Below are positions 1 through 11,479 of a stretch of DNA of 33,215 bases, in pieces. Position 1 is the first letter of the stretch. Each line of letters opens with the position of its first letter. A model generated the notes under the pieces. It worked only from the letters and a program-made list of their open reading frames with translations, searched no databases and was not told the DNA's origin. Source of the stretch: Scedosporium boydii (lineage: Eukaryota; Ascomycota; Sordariomycetes; Microascales; Microascaceae); NCBI GenBank assembly GCA_002221725.1, contig NJFT01000329.1:1-33215 (forward strand), written 5' to 3'. The position numbers were made by a program, and so were the translations under genes.

Positions 1-105
<105 letters not shown>

Positions 106-560
106 AATAAAACGCCAGAGCGGTCGGCTGCAGAGACGGCAGGAGAAAGGCTTGCTTCTGGTCTTGGCTTGAGGGGCTTAATATTCATCTTGGAGAGGCA
201 TTCTGCAAGAGGGAATCTGTCAGAAGGGAGGGGGGAGTGCGCTCGACTGCCAGCCTCCCCCTTTGGCCCTGAAGTTCTTTCTTTTTCCTTCCTCCTCGTC
301 GCTGATGTATGGTTCGGATTGGGGCCAACACATGAGAAAAAAAAAAAAAAATACTTCGTATGCCCCGGTGAAAAGCAAAAGTGGGTGACTTGTGGTGCTG
401 CAAAAGAAAACCTTGACCCCAAGAAGTTGAGGCACCAACCACTTGTCAAAAATCGTTGGCACATCATCCCTGCTCCGGGCTGCAGGAAGACTTCCTCCGT
501 GAAGTCTCTGATCCCTGTCTCGGTCCCGTATCCTTGTGAGCGATCCACAGATTTTCAGTG

Positions 561-576
561 TACTTCGTACGAAGTA
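561..576. repeat. Perfect 16-nt palindrome TACTTCGTACGAAGTA
   Basis: The sequence equals its own reverse complement. Related half-sites occur nearby (TACTTCGTA at 352-360; a diverged copy at about 598-613) and elsewhere in the window, always outside genes. It looks like a dispersed short palindromic repeat; its function is unknown. Confidence 0.8.
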
Positions 577-1618
577 AACTAGTAGTATCGTAGTTTAGTA
601 CGAGGTACTTCGGACTTTACCCGACACCAACTGTCAGACCAGAGCCCGACCAGGAATTCGTCCCATTTTCTCCGCTGAGGGGGAATGTTCAGTGTTTCCT
701 GGTTCGTGCTAGGCTCGTTCGAGGATCCCTGGAATTTTGCAGGGCTGGAAACGTATCAGGCAAAGCGAAGGGAGGAGGAAGGGAGAGGCAAGTTCACGAC
801 GTGGGGCGACAACTGCAAAGAAGAAGGTCATGACCATCACATCACGAGTACGCGACCAAAGAACGGAACCAAGGCCATTCTTGTCCTAGAGTAAGACAAA
901 AAGAAACACAATCTGTGGCCTCAACCAGGGAAGAGAAAAAAGTAAAGAGGGGGCGCTGCCGACCCAAGTGGGGGCAGAAATCGGACAACTCTGCCAGCTA
1001 TCATCGCAAGCTACGGAGTTAGCCTAGGGAGAACAAAGGTACGCAGTAGGGCCAGGCACAAACAAGACGCCAGCGTTTCGGGTCCGGCAAAGTGGCGTCG
1101 ATGACCTGTCGGTGTTGGACGACCACTTCGAGGTCGTCGTCGTAAGTCTCCACGGTGGGTGAATGTTTATGTGGTGTTTGAGCTGAGACACTGATCCCTG
1201 TGACTGCAACCCTGCGTTGGGTCGGGGAATGGGGCCACAGGCCTTGTTTCGCGCCAACAATCGGATGCAGTGCGAGGTGCCATGTCGTTGGTTTTCTTTC
1301 TTTTCGTTTCGTTTCTGGTTCCGCCACGATCTTAATCCCTCTTCGCCTCGACTTGCCGACTCTCTTTTCGCGATGACCTGGCACCAATGAGTTGGACTAC
1401 AAGTTCAGATTAAGGACTCGTGAGGCTAATATCGGCCAATAATAGCAGATGAAGTAGTATACCACCCGTCTCCCCGGTTGCTCACTGCTCGCTAAACAGC
1501 TCGGAATTATCGAATGCAAATGGCAACAACTCCAAAATCTGAAAGGATCGGGACATGCTCGTCAGGGTAAATTCTTCCCAATCGGGCAGTCGAGTGGGTT
1601 CGCCATCGGTGTCCCGGC

Positions 1619-1647
1619 ATGGGCATGGGCATGGGATGGGCATGGGC
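1619..1647. repeat. ATGGGC short tandem repeat
   Basis: The hexamer ATGGGC is repeated, with one copy one base short (ATGGG). It lies in non-coding DNA. Confidence 0.8.
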
Positions 1648-1940
1648 AGGATTGTGTGAAGTGTGGTTGTGGTTCTCACTGACCTCCTCCTCCTACCACT
1701 CCCCGTCTCCCCATCTCGCCATCCTCGCCCTCTCATAGGTTCGATCGGACCAATCAGTGCTCGGTGCCTGGGCGTAAAAACTCTCTCCTCGAACTCCCTG
1801 ACTCCTGCGTTGGTGTGCCCCTCTTTCGACATGTCTGATCAAGCTCCGTGGCTAGCGATTGGGCGCCCCGCTTGTCTGGTGTAGCGTTTAGCGCAGTGTG
1901 CCCGAGCCCTCATGGAATCTGGCTCCGACTGGCCTGTGGG

Positions 1941-1956
1941 TGTGTGTGTGTGTGTG
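1941..1956. repeat. (TG)8 microsatellite
   Basis: Eight perfect TG dinucleotides in intergenic sequence. Nothing suggests function. Confidence 0.9.
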
Positions 1957-2474
1957 GGTTTTCGTGCCTTGCACGGTACCTTGCTGGGCTGGATCATTGA
2001 TCGATTAAATCCCCGGATCAGGCGGCGTACACCCACTATCGGACAGTACAGCACTTCACAGCACAACACAGCACCATGATCCGGTCAATGTTCGATCATT
2101 GATGTTGTCAGGTACCGGAACCCCGCTAGGCCCTCGTCCTGTCCTGTCCAACCCTGGTCCAAATTGTCTGTCCCAACCCTCAAAATACCCGGAACATTTG
2201 AAAGGAATGATGCGGATGCATCCCGCTTACACGACCACGACATTTGAACAAAAGACCTGGGCTAATTCGGGAAGAAGGAACATAAAATTGAATACACTCA
2301 GTCAGCACCGAACAGACTTGAGTCAAGTACACAACCAAGGTTTACCAACAGACGCAGCACGACCCTGTACCAAGACCTCCGCATGGCGCCACAACTGCGC
2401 TGGGTCTGGTGTCCGGTGTACCTCGGACGAAGTACACCACACGATGTCTTCGCCTTCGTACCATTTTCGTCGTA

Positions 2475-2499
2475 TACTCAGTAGGGAGTGTACTGAGTA
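2475..2499. repeat. Inverted repeat, 9-bp arms TACTCAGTA / TACTGAGTA
   Basis: Perfect 9-bp complementary arms at 2475-2483 and 2491-2499 flank a 7-nt spacer. A similar ACTGAG...CTCAGT element is at 9674-9688. Just upstream, at 2416-2437, is another imperfect inverted repeat with GTGTAC/GTACAC ends and TACCTCG/CGAAGTA inside. Confidence 0.75.
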
Positions 2500-3311
2500 G
2501 TGTCTAGTCGGTTGGGGTGTGTCCGTCCGGCGGCAAGACGCAAGACCTGGTCGGGCCCCTCTTAAACTAGATCCATCTGATCGATTGATTCAGGGTCTGC
2601 CGGCGCCCGGCGCATTCACCACCGCTCTCCATGTTCCCTTCGTGCAGCCCTCTTGCTCTGCACCTTGCTTCTTGCCACACATAAGTAGATGGCCTCTCCC
2701 TCCCCTCCTCTACCCCGTTTCCCTTTTCTTCACTTGCATCCACGGCTGGTTTCTGTTTCCTGCAAAATTAAGAGAAGAGGGTAAAATTCCTGGTTCCTGG
2801 TTCTTCGAATCGGTTTCTCTCCTTTTTGGTTGTTTCATCCCAAACATTCTACATTCCTTTTGATGCTGAGCGTCAGTCCTTTCGTCTCGCCATCGTGATC
2901 CAACTTGGTCTGCAGCAACTTACACCATCATTTATATTATCCGGCTCACTCTTCTTGACTGCGCCCCCAGTCTTACCCGACTTTTTGCGTATCTCGGCTA
3001 CCACCAACAGGAGATATCTAAGTCCAACTGCATATCTTGTTGGGCCCCCATCAAGTCCTCGCAGCATTGCTACCAACAGACGAAACAATACAATCTTTCC
3101 AGAGCAAGGAGATAACAAGAACAAAGAGATATATCATCTGCCTTGTCTCATCTCCAAGTCCTTCCTTTCTCTTCCCGGGTTTCTCCCAATACAGTTCTTT
3201 AAGTCTCGTTAGACACGGGAACATTCTTTCCTTACGGCTGGGATCCCATTTTCCATTCATTTGACTCCACTTATACAAGAACGCTGTGCTCGTTCTACCA
3301 CAACCCCCAAG

Positions 3312-4481
3312 ATGCATCTCTCCAACAACTTCGCAGTCCTCTCCACTGCCCTTCTGGCCCTTAGCGGTACCGTGTCGGCTGCCAACATCAACCGACGGAG
3401 CCATCGATACAACAAGTGGTCCAAGCCCGAGGCCGCCACCACCACTCACTGGGTGACTGTCTACGAGACCCACACCGTCACCCTCAAGTCTCCCGAGGCC
3501 GCCGCCGAGAAGACGGTGTACGAGAACCTCAAGCCCAGCACTGACAACGCCCCTGCCGCGGTCCCTACCACCCTGGTCGCCCAGCCTGCTCCCGCTGCCG
3601 AGACCCCTGCCGTAGTTGAGGAGGAGCAGCAGCAGCAGCAGCCTCAAAATGACACTCCTGCCGTTGAGCAGCCATCCACCCAAAACAACGACAAGCCCGC
3701 CGTGGTCCAAGACTCCTCTTCCCAACCCACTGTCAACGTCCAATCCATCAACAACGCCGCCCAGTCCCCCTCGGGCGGAAAGCGAGGCTTCGCCTACAAC
3801 GACGCCGCCCTCGTCAACAACCTCGTCAACGGCGGCACCCGCGGCTCCTGGGCCTACAACTGGGACTCCCTCAGCAACGGGCTCTCCAGCGGCGTCGAGT
3901 TCGTGCCCATGCTCTGGGGCGACCGACCCGATCACACGAACCGCTGGGCCGCCAACGTCGAGAAGAGCTTGAGTGAGGGCGCGAGCCATATTCTTAGCTT
4001 CAATGAGCCCGACCACGCGGCGCAGGCTAATCTTTCGCCCGAGGCTGCTGCTGCCGCTCACGTCAAGTACGTGAATCCGTATGCTGGCCGCGCGCGCATC
4101 GGTGCTCCCGCTATCACGAACAGCAACCTCGACGGCCAGGGAACTAGGTGGTTGAAGAGCTTCATGTCAGCATGTGAGTCGGCCGGGTGCAAGATTGACT
4201 TTTGCGTCGCGCATTGGTACTCGCCTGCCGATCAGCCCCAGTCTCTCATCGACCACCTTAACGAGGTGCATAGCATCTGCGGCAACAGGCCCGTCTGGCT
4301 CACCGAGTTCGCTCCCCTTGGCAGCGACGATCAGAATGCCGAGTTCCTTAGGAATAACCTCAACAGGCTCGATAGCGAATTGAGCTATCTTGAGAGGTAC
4401 TCGTACTTCATGGTCAGCGTTGGAAGTCTCATGTCCTCGCAGAACAGCCTCAGCGCTCTCGGCCAGGCTTTCTTCGGTTAG
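3312..4481 (+). CDS. Secreted GH128-type beta-1,3-glucanase (Asl1-like glycosyl hydrolase)
   Basis: Single-exon gene of 389 residues. The in-frame ATG at 3312 is chosen because a signal peptide follows at once (hydrophobic to about residue 19, Ala cleavage site near 23) and -3 is A. Residues about 36-150 form a Thr/Ala/Pro/Gln-rich linker with five consecutive Gln at 106-110. The catalytic TIM-barrel (Glyco_hydro_cc, GH128) starts near 155. It shows SFNEPD with Glu232 as likely acid/base and WLTEF with Glu332 as likely nucleophile. Family members cleave beta-1,3-glucan and act at the cell wall or outside the cell. A Lys-Arg pair at 157-158 sits exactly at the linker/domain border and could be a Kex2 site (inference). 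No C-terminal GPI signal is seen: the protein stops at the end of the barrel. Subfamily and exact substrate cannot be told by eye. Confidence 0.94.
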   Translation: MHLSNNFAVLSTALLALSGTVSAANINRRSHRYNKWSKPEAATTTHWVTVYETHTVTLKSPEAAAEKTVYENLKPSTDNAPAAVPTTLVAQPAPAAETPAVVEEEQQQQQPQNDTPAVEQPSTQNNDKPAVVQDSSSQPTVNVQSINNAAQSPSGGKRGFAYNDAALVNNLVNGGTRGSWAYNWDSLSNGLSSGVEFVPMLWGDRPDHTNRWAANVEKSLSEGASHILSFNEPDHAAQANLSPEAAAAAHVKYVNPYAGRARIGAPAITNSNLDGQGTRWLKSFMSACESAGCKIDFCVAHWYSPADQPQSLIDHLNEVHSICGNRPVWLTEFAPLGSDDQNAEFLRNNLNRLDSELSYLERYSYFMVSVGSLMSSQNSLSALGQAFFG

Positions 4482-4910
4482 AGACCTTTGCCTCGTCGAT
4501 GGGCAGCACCTTTTCTTCTTTTTACAAGTTCAATGGGCAAAAACACTATTTCGATTCTTGTATACACTTTCTTACGACGCAACCTCAAGGCTAGGTATAT
4601 ATGAAGGACATTAGCTTTTCTCTTAGAAGGAGCCGGAAAAGGGCCGGTACACGCCTTGGTCTTTTTTCCTTTCGATTTTTTGGGGGATTTTGATACCCAG
4701 TTTTGTACATACATTTTTTTTTTCTTCTCTTTTTCTTTTTTACACTTTCTTCTGGATGTCGCAAACTCCTTTCTGCACTTCCAAGTTCCAAAAGGGAATC
4801 TCGCTTCCCATTTCGTCGCGCCTCGGTCTATCTCGACCACCGGGGCGCGCAGACCTTTTTACCACTTCTCTGTCTACATATTCTTGTCACTCGTTCATAT
4901 TCGAACCACT

Positions 4911-4943
<33 letters not shown>

Positions 4944-6556
4944 TCTTGAGACTAGGGTAGGGAAACACACTTGGTTATAGCCTGGATGAGGGATAGAGTA
5001 CTTACGACTTCTATGAAAAAAACACAAGAACATTCGCCCAATTTACTTTGACCACTTGCGAGACTTCGACGAAAAACCTTGTGATGGTGTGGTAGGCTGT
5101 CTTTGGTCATGTCCAAGACCCTGTTCTTAGATCGCCGCTTTGCATGGACTTGTCTAGTTATATGTGGGGTTTGACTTACCCTGTTGCCTCCGGCGTCTTA
5201 GACTTGGGGCGCTCTTGCGTGTGAATGCTCTCTGTATCGATGATTCTTTTTGGGGGGCGTCGTTAGGTCAAGGGCCTTCGGCGCTTGGTGAAACGTCGCG
5301 AATGGGACCTTTTGACCTCTGGCGTCTCTCCCCCTCCCAAATGCGGACTGACGCAAAGAGGCTCGGATAAGACAGACCCAAGAGAGGTTCTCCAAGACAT
5401 TGAGGGCACGAGATGGAAAAGAAAAAGGAGCGAGAACATGTCGCACAATATTTCTCTTTATCGCACTATCGGTCATTTTTAACTAGCACACAAACCCTAC
5501 CAAACTAGAGCCGGATATTTCAACAATTCAGCACGGTCTCCCTGATTTTCAGGATGAGATTCCCCTTCGTCCCCTCACGGCCTCATTTCATCCCCTCTAC
5601 TCTATGCCGCGCAAAAGAAAAAAAAATATAATATTCGAAGCGTGCCGGGATAAACCTTGCTGTAAATGAGGTCGATGAAACGGAGGCGCTGTGAATAATA
5701 TGCCTCCGAAAATGCCAGTGTGTTTCTTTGACGGAAGCTCCCTCCATCCATGGGTGGGAATTTGAGTTGTCAACATGTCGGTGAACGGACGAGGAAGTAA
5801 GAAGATGTTTAAACTAAACCTTCGAGGGTTATGGGCCCGAGGCGCCTTCCTTCCTGCCGAGTTGTCCTCGGGCCTGTATTTCGACTCCCGGGGCCGTGGA
5901 AGCCAGGTAAGTCAGGGCCAAGATAACCATCTAAATAAACAAGATATTTTCAATAATAGTAATAAAAGAAGGTAAATCCAGTCGATCAATCGCACGGGTG
6001 TGTAGCACCGCGCCAATGAAGAAAAAAGTTCGTATCGTATCCAGAAAAAAAAAGAATGGAAGCCTCCGGGTCTTATCAAGATTTCGACTGCTCTCGTGAA
6101 GCAGGGAAAAAGAAAGAAGATGGCCCGGGGAATGTTGCTAATGAGTCGCCTTTAACGCCATGCAATGCCATTTCGAACGGGAAAGGACCGTACGTGAACG
6201 CAGATATCATGTTTCCGAGCCAGAGTGTGAGCTGCAGGTAGAGGAGAGAACGTCGTATCGTACCGAAAAACAAAACGTGAGAGGACCGAGGCGCAATGAT
6301 GAGAAAAATAAAAAACGCCAGTCTATATCCCAAGGCATACCATAAGGTCCCTGACCTTAAGTTTGTCCATCAACTAAATATTATAACCGATCCGCATGCT
6401 GTAAAATGCACCACATAAAACGCAGCAATTAAGTGCGCTCACCCAATGTAGATAGTAGATAGAGGGAAAGATAAAGGGAAGATAAAAGATATCTCCTGCT
6501 CAAGGGGCTGGCGCCCGTGGGTCCACAGCAGGGGCGCGTCTTGAGGCTAAAACGAA
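4482..6556. other. Intergenic region between two convergent genes
   Basis: About 2.1 kb separating the ends of the GH128 gene and the RING-protein gene. The first 450 nt are T-rich and carry a CTT microsatellite at 4913-4944. The rest has no recognisable gene; short open frames on both strands show no domain and no matching splice signals. It should contain both 3' untranslated regions, but I cannot place the polyadenylation sites. Confidence 0.6.
4913..4944. repeat. (CTT)n microsatellite
   Basis: About ten tandem CTT units about 430 nt after the GH128 stop codon. Confidence 0.9.
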
Positions 6557-8485
6557 TCACTCTCGGTTGTCAGGCGACTGTGGCCGTGTTCGAATGCGGA
6601 ACTTGTCTCGCAACTTATCGGCCAGCCTACTTCGGCGACCACGATCTGCCGTCTCGCTTCCTGTCGTTGAGGAAGGATGCGCCTGAGAATGGCGGAACTG
6701 CCGAAGGGCCTGAATTCTCTCCTCAGGAGAAGCGTGGCGGAGCCTAGTCATGTCGAAGAACCTCGAGGCTCTGCTTCGTTGGGTTGCCGAAGCCGCGTCG
6801 TTGTCCGAATCGTCAAGGTCCAGGGGCGGGGGCATCTGGGCCTCATCGACTTGGACACCGTCCTCCTTCTCGCCAGGGGGACGCAAATCGAGACGGCTAA
6901 AGTTGGGTGACATGTTAGCACAAGCCAGTTCACCATCCTAAATTATCACAAACAGAGAACAAGGGCATTCTTACCAAAGAGGACAGGTTCCAGACACATT
7001 CATCAACCAAGGGTCGATACAAGCTGGGTGGAACTTGTGGTTGCACGGCAGAACCCGTACGTCCTCTCCAACGGCGAAGTCATCAGTACAGATGGAGCAG
7101 CCCAGGTGTTCATCTTCATTGGTGCTGGTCTGAGTCATAGCGGCGGAGGAGGCGGGGCTCCTAGTCGTTGTCGTGTTCTTCGCCGCGGACACGGCGTTGG
7201 CCACAGCAGCGGGGGGTGGCGTCGCTATCGTCGTCGCGGGCATCGAGACAGGCAAGGCCACTGGAGATGGAGATCGAGGAGTTCTTGGAGAATCCCGACT
7301 GCGGGTTTGGAACTCCAAGTCCGGATCAGGTTTACCTGGCGGTGGGCCGCCAAACTTGATGATTGGAAGTGTATCGAGCACTGCTCGGGCAATCCCCTTT
7401 GCGCGGCTCTGGCGCGGGCGGCCCTCGTACCCGCCTCTGGGACCATATCTTTCAGGGTATCGATGAGCACGAATGGTTCCGGTGGCTATGATGACGAGGA
7501 AAAGCACAGTCACTAGGCCTGTGATACTGTAAAGCACGCTCATGGCGACAGCAGAGTTGTTTCCTCCATCGTCGCCCTCGGCGTTGGGTATATCTTGCGT
7601 AGTGTTGCCGGAGATGCTAACTTGAACGCTGTCTTCCTCGGTCGTGCCGTTGAGGAATGCCAGTGTTTGTTCAGCCTCGCCCGAGTCAAGGATGGAGAAG
7701 ACGCTTTCATATGCCAAACCATCACCCTCGAGGGAACAGATGTTGCCGGCGAGGGTATAAAGAACTATGGCGAGAGGGTTGGTGGCCATGACGGTATTGA
7801 TAATCTCGTCTGGGGTAGGACTGGTATCGCTGCTCGGTTGGTCGCAGGACAGGTAGGCAATCTCTTCGTTCGGGTCGTCGTTAATTTGTTGATAATTGCT
7901 CGAATCAACAAGTATCATATGTCCCTCGATCAAGATAGTCTAGATAGAGAGAGAAATTGGTTAGCCAAAAAGCGAAGTTCAAAGGTAGCTAAGGTAGCTC
8001 GGAGAACATTGAAGCGGCAGCTCGAGTATTCGGCGGGGTGTACAAAGATCGCCGAAGCAACCATCCAAGGAAAAGAAAAATTGGAAGAGAGAAAGTGCTA
8101 AGAATGCATCGCGAACGATTTATTCGTCTCCCGTTCCGTTCCCTTCCTTGTCTGCTTCCCCAGCCTCTGTGCCGTTCTGCCGTCTTCTTCTATCGGGCTA
8201 TGATGTGTTTTTAGAGAAACATACTACTCTTTCGTCGTCGGTCTTGTTGAGTCCCCTCGTCTCAGTCAAAGGAACGACTGTGTACTGGTACGGGGTGAGT
8301 TCGCCGCCGCCGAAAGTCGATAACCTCATGACCATGGCAGAGTTGCTGACCCAGTCGGGAACATCGACCTCGGATTTGATTCTCGCATCTTCGGCTGCGG
8401 CGAACGGGAGGAAGGTGAGGGCTAAGGCGGATAGTATTAAGGTAGAAGCCATCTTCGTAGCGCGGGCAACGGTCGACGTCGCCAT
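6557..8485 (-). CDS. Membrane-anchored RING-H2 E3 ubiquitin ligase (PA-TM-RING type)
   Basis: Three exons on the minus strand: 8485-8225, 7939-6975 and 6896-6557, giving 521 residues. Intron 1 (7940-8224, 285 nt) has GTATGT, a CTAAC branch and TAG. Intron 2 (6897-6974) has GTAAGA, TGCTAAC and TAG. A signal peptide starts at Met12 (8452), which may be the true start; the upstream Met at 8485 is in frame. Residues about 40-215 form a lumenal, N-glycosylation-rich region in the PA-domain position. About 217-239 is a transmembrane helix followed by basic residues. A Ser/Pro-rich stretch precedes the RING-H2 (Cys368-Ser-Ile-Cys ... CNHKFHPAC ... CPLC409). The last Cys codon is split by intron 2. 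The tail is charged and Arg-rich. Such ligases sit in endosomal or vacuolar membranes and ubiquitinate proteins there; the substrate is unknown. Confidence 0.9.
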
Positions 8486-11479
8486 CTCGTGCTAGGAAAG
8501 ATGGTGCTGGAGTGTTCTTCTCCTTTCTCTCGCTCTCACCCCTCTTGTCACATAGAGAGAGGAGGGGAAATGATTGTCAGTTGCCGGAAAATAAGGGAAA
8601 CAAGGGAAGAAGAGACGAGGTCGGGAGAAAAGGCGGGAACGGGAGGGTAGAGTATAAGGCGGAAGTTGGTCCTCGGCAGGCTAGACTTGGCAGGGCAGGG
8701 TACAAGGGCAGGGAACAATGGTAGCGAAAAGAGAGAGGGAAATGTTTCGGACGAGGGCGATTATTTGGTATCGCATTTCCATTCCGGATGGGTCCGGTTT
8801 GGATGTGCGCTTCTGTAGGCGTGATAACCGTGATCGACAGACCGGGACCGGGACTCCGTATATGCGCGCGCGCACGCTCGCACGCTCGCACTCACACACT
8901 CAAAAGATGACAGGCAGGGTTGGACTGGGGATGGTGTGGCAGGCAGAAAGTGAGGGAGATAAACGCAAGTCTAGCTTGAGGATGACATTTAGGATATAGC
9001 TCAAGACCGATTGAGAATGCGGTCGAGGTCGAAGTCGAGCCCGACACTGAGTTGGTGTTTGAGTTGGAGTTGGAGTGGTATCGGCGGGCGTCAGGATGGA
9101 AAGAAACTTGGATCAGCCTGGCGAATCAAGTCATCGCCAAGAAATTCGCCCGCAACGCACGGCACCATCGGAAGGCTCAATCATGGATCGAAGGTACAGT
9201 GGCGACAACCAGCAAAGGGAGGGAGTGGAGAGACGAATTAGTTTGTCTTGGCAAAAATGGCAGAGAGCCGAGCCCTACAAAGTCGGTGATCATTGACGTG
9301 AAACCCTCCGACAGGCTGGCCCTGGTGCAATTCTGGGGTATGGGTATTATCGCATATTCAAGGGCGCGTGTTGAGGATCCCACTGTTCCAGCAATGGCGA
9401 TAGAAGTCGGAGCAGGAGCAGGAGAGGAGGCAGGATAAGGAGAAGGAGCAACAATGATGAATTGAATTTCAGCAGCGAGGAAAATCCTGGGCAATGGGTC
9501 TGGACTAATCAAAATCATTTCTGGAGAGGTACAAGTACAAGTTCTCAAGCGCCCATTTCTATGTGGGCAGGAGTCTCGAAGACTGGAGCGGGGGAGACTG
9601 CCATACAAATCCAGTGATCGTCGTGTATTTATCTATTACTACACAGCTAAGTCACATCGAATGATACTCGTTTACTGAGGTACTCAGTTCCACTGAATCT
9701 TTCCGTGAAATTACTCTTGGTAATTATTACTCGGTCTTGATTGAGGTTATTCCTTGGTGACCCTACTCAAATGCTGGCAAGTGCCGAGCTGAGTGCGTCA
9801 TCGTGCTTAGAGGCCGGTTGACGATGTCACTCCATTGTCACATTGATCAATCCGAATCGCAGGCTCATATCCTTTCTACCCGCACACCGGTGACTGCTTC
9901 AAGCAAGCAAAGTGGTGCTCTGCATTAGGGAGACGACCTCGTCTAAACTATCTAAAGTGAGCGGGTTTCCCTAAAGCCCGTTGATTTTCGTCTTATTGTC
10001 ACCACTCATCTGCGAAGTAAAGGAGGTCATGTTGACATCTCCACCACTTCCTGTGGAGCATAGCATTGTGATCTTCGTCTTCAGACTTTGACAGCTCGCC
10101 AGGACATTTCAAAACCGAAGATCCACTACCATCAAATCCATGCTCTCCAGTGGTGCATTCATTTCGAGAGCATTGCCGAGTCGAAACAATGCTTGAACAA
10201 GGGGGCAGGAGATGTGTGGCAGTCTGAGACGTTGAGAGTCTGTTTTAGCGCATTGTTTTGTTAGCACTGCAAATAAGGGTCCGCAAGCATATCCTGCGCC
10301 ACGAAACCACGAAACGCAATCGACGAGCATCAGCATCAAATAACTCTTGGCAGCCCCCGCGCCCTGTCGAGTCAGCTCTCAGTAATAAACTTTGACGTCA
10401 CTTACTAGTACGCTTACTGAAGACAACTTTTCGAAGCGACTGCAGGAGCCTGTGCTCGCTGGTGTCTGTCTGAATTGGAGTTGTTGTGTCACCTGGATCA
10501 TAACCGTTCGGTCCAAGCCCAATAGCCCTATTAAGACCTGGGAGGAGAGAAACCAGGAATTCGGGATACAATTGCGACTATGATTGAAGAACGTAAACTT
10601 AAGTGATACAGTCGGCATTTGAATGCCAGCTCGGGATATGGATCGGGCGATTCGATGCAAGACCCGAGGTTACGATCATTGGCAACAAACACGGTAATAT
10701 CTAGGAGAGGGCAATAACCAGTAACTTCAGCATCCATCTTTTCTTTTCTTTAAAAGACTAGGATGCCAATGACGCGCCCACCTTGATATTTATTTATTAG
10801 TGTATTACTTCAAATGGAGTATTGCTTTAGTAGTTGAGCTATCGAGGTGAAATGCTATCGGGTAGAAGGCTCTAAAGGTCTCGAACCTGAATCACATGAG
10901 GAGTCGGTATGCTGCCCTCAAACTGCTGATGCACTACGAACGATGATGCTGGATATTTGGGCGTGCCTGCCAGGTATCCGCTCCACCAACACTTTCCTCT
11001 CTTTGGGGATAGTGTGCGATCAGTACATTTCGTAAAGTACTACTCCTCAATATTTAGCAAAATACCTCAATATAGAAATAGACTTATTCTCATGTTCCTT
11101 TCGAACAGATTGCTAGCGTCGAGCGACGACATAGAAGACCCCTTTCACAAGTGGTAGCTGAGGAGTAGCGCGCGGGTGTTTCATGGCGTCATCAGCTGAG
11201 GATGGTCTCCGCATTTGAGACCATGTAGGAACTACAGTAGACACAGCTATGTTCCCCAGTGCTTTGAATCTTCGCTGGCACTTGCAGTCTTTACTTAAGT
11301 GGCGTTTCTTAGGGCATGAGCCCCACCTCCCCCCTCTCTTCGGCCGGGAGAAGGGAAGGAAAAAAAAGTAACGATTAAGAAAAGAAATCGCAGTTCATAA
11401 GAACTACCAAACCGATGTCTCGGAATTGACCTGATCTAACCTACGATCAACTACAATCGACCGAACCTCGCTTTTGAAG
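8486..11479. other. Large divergent intergenic region
   Basis: About 3 kb between the starts of the RING gene (-) and the adenylosuccinate lyase gene (+). It must hold both promoters. Visible structure: a 20-nt perfectly alternating purine/pyrimidine run with a GC core at 8858-8877, and an ACTGAG/CTCAGT inverted repeat at 9674-9688. The stretch from about 10,700 to 11,100 is AT-richer. Small open frames (for example 9052-9438 and 10109-10339) show no recognisable domain. Confidence 0.6.
8858..8877. other. Alternating purine/pyrimidine tract (potential Z-DNA)
   Basis: Twenty bases alternate strictly between purine and pyrimidine, with CG repeats in the middle, about 370 nt upstream of the RING gene start. 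GCACGCTC-like repeats follow to about 8890. Z-DNA formation is an inference from composition only. Confidence 0.6.

Noticed and set aside
1482..1832. 116-codon minus-strand frame
   Set aside because: It runs through the ATGGGC repeat, which yields PMPIPCPCPC-like sequence. No domain.
3051..4061. 336-codon open frame on the minus strand
   Set aside because: It is antisense to the GH128 gene. Its Gly/Val/Leu-rich low-complexity translation comes from the codon bias of the sense strand, and it has no domain.
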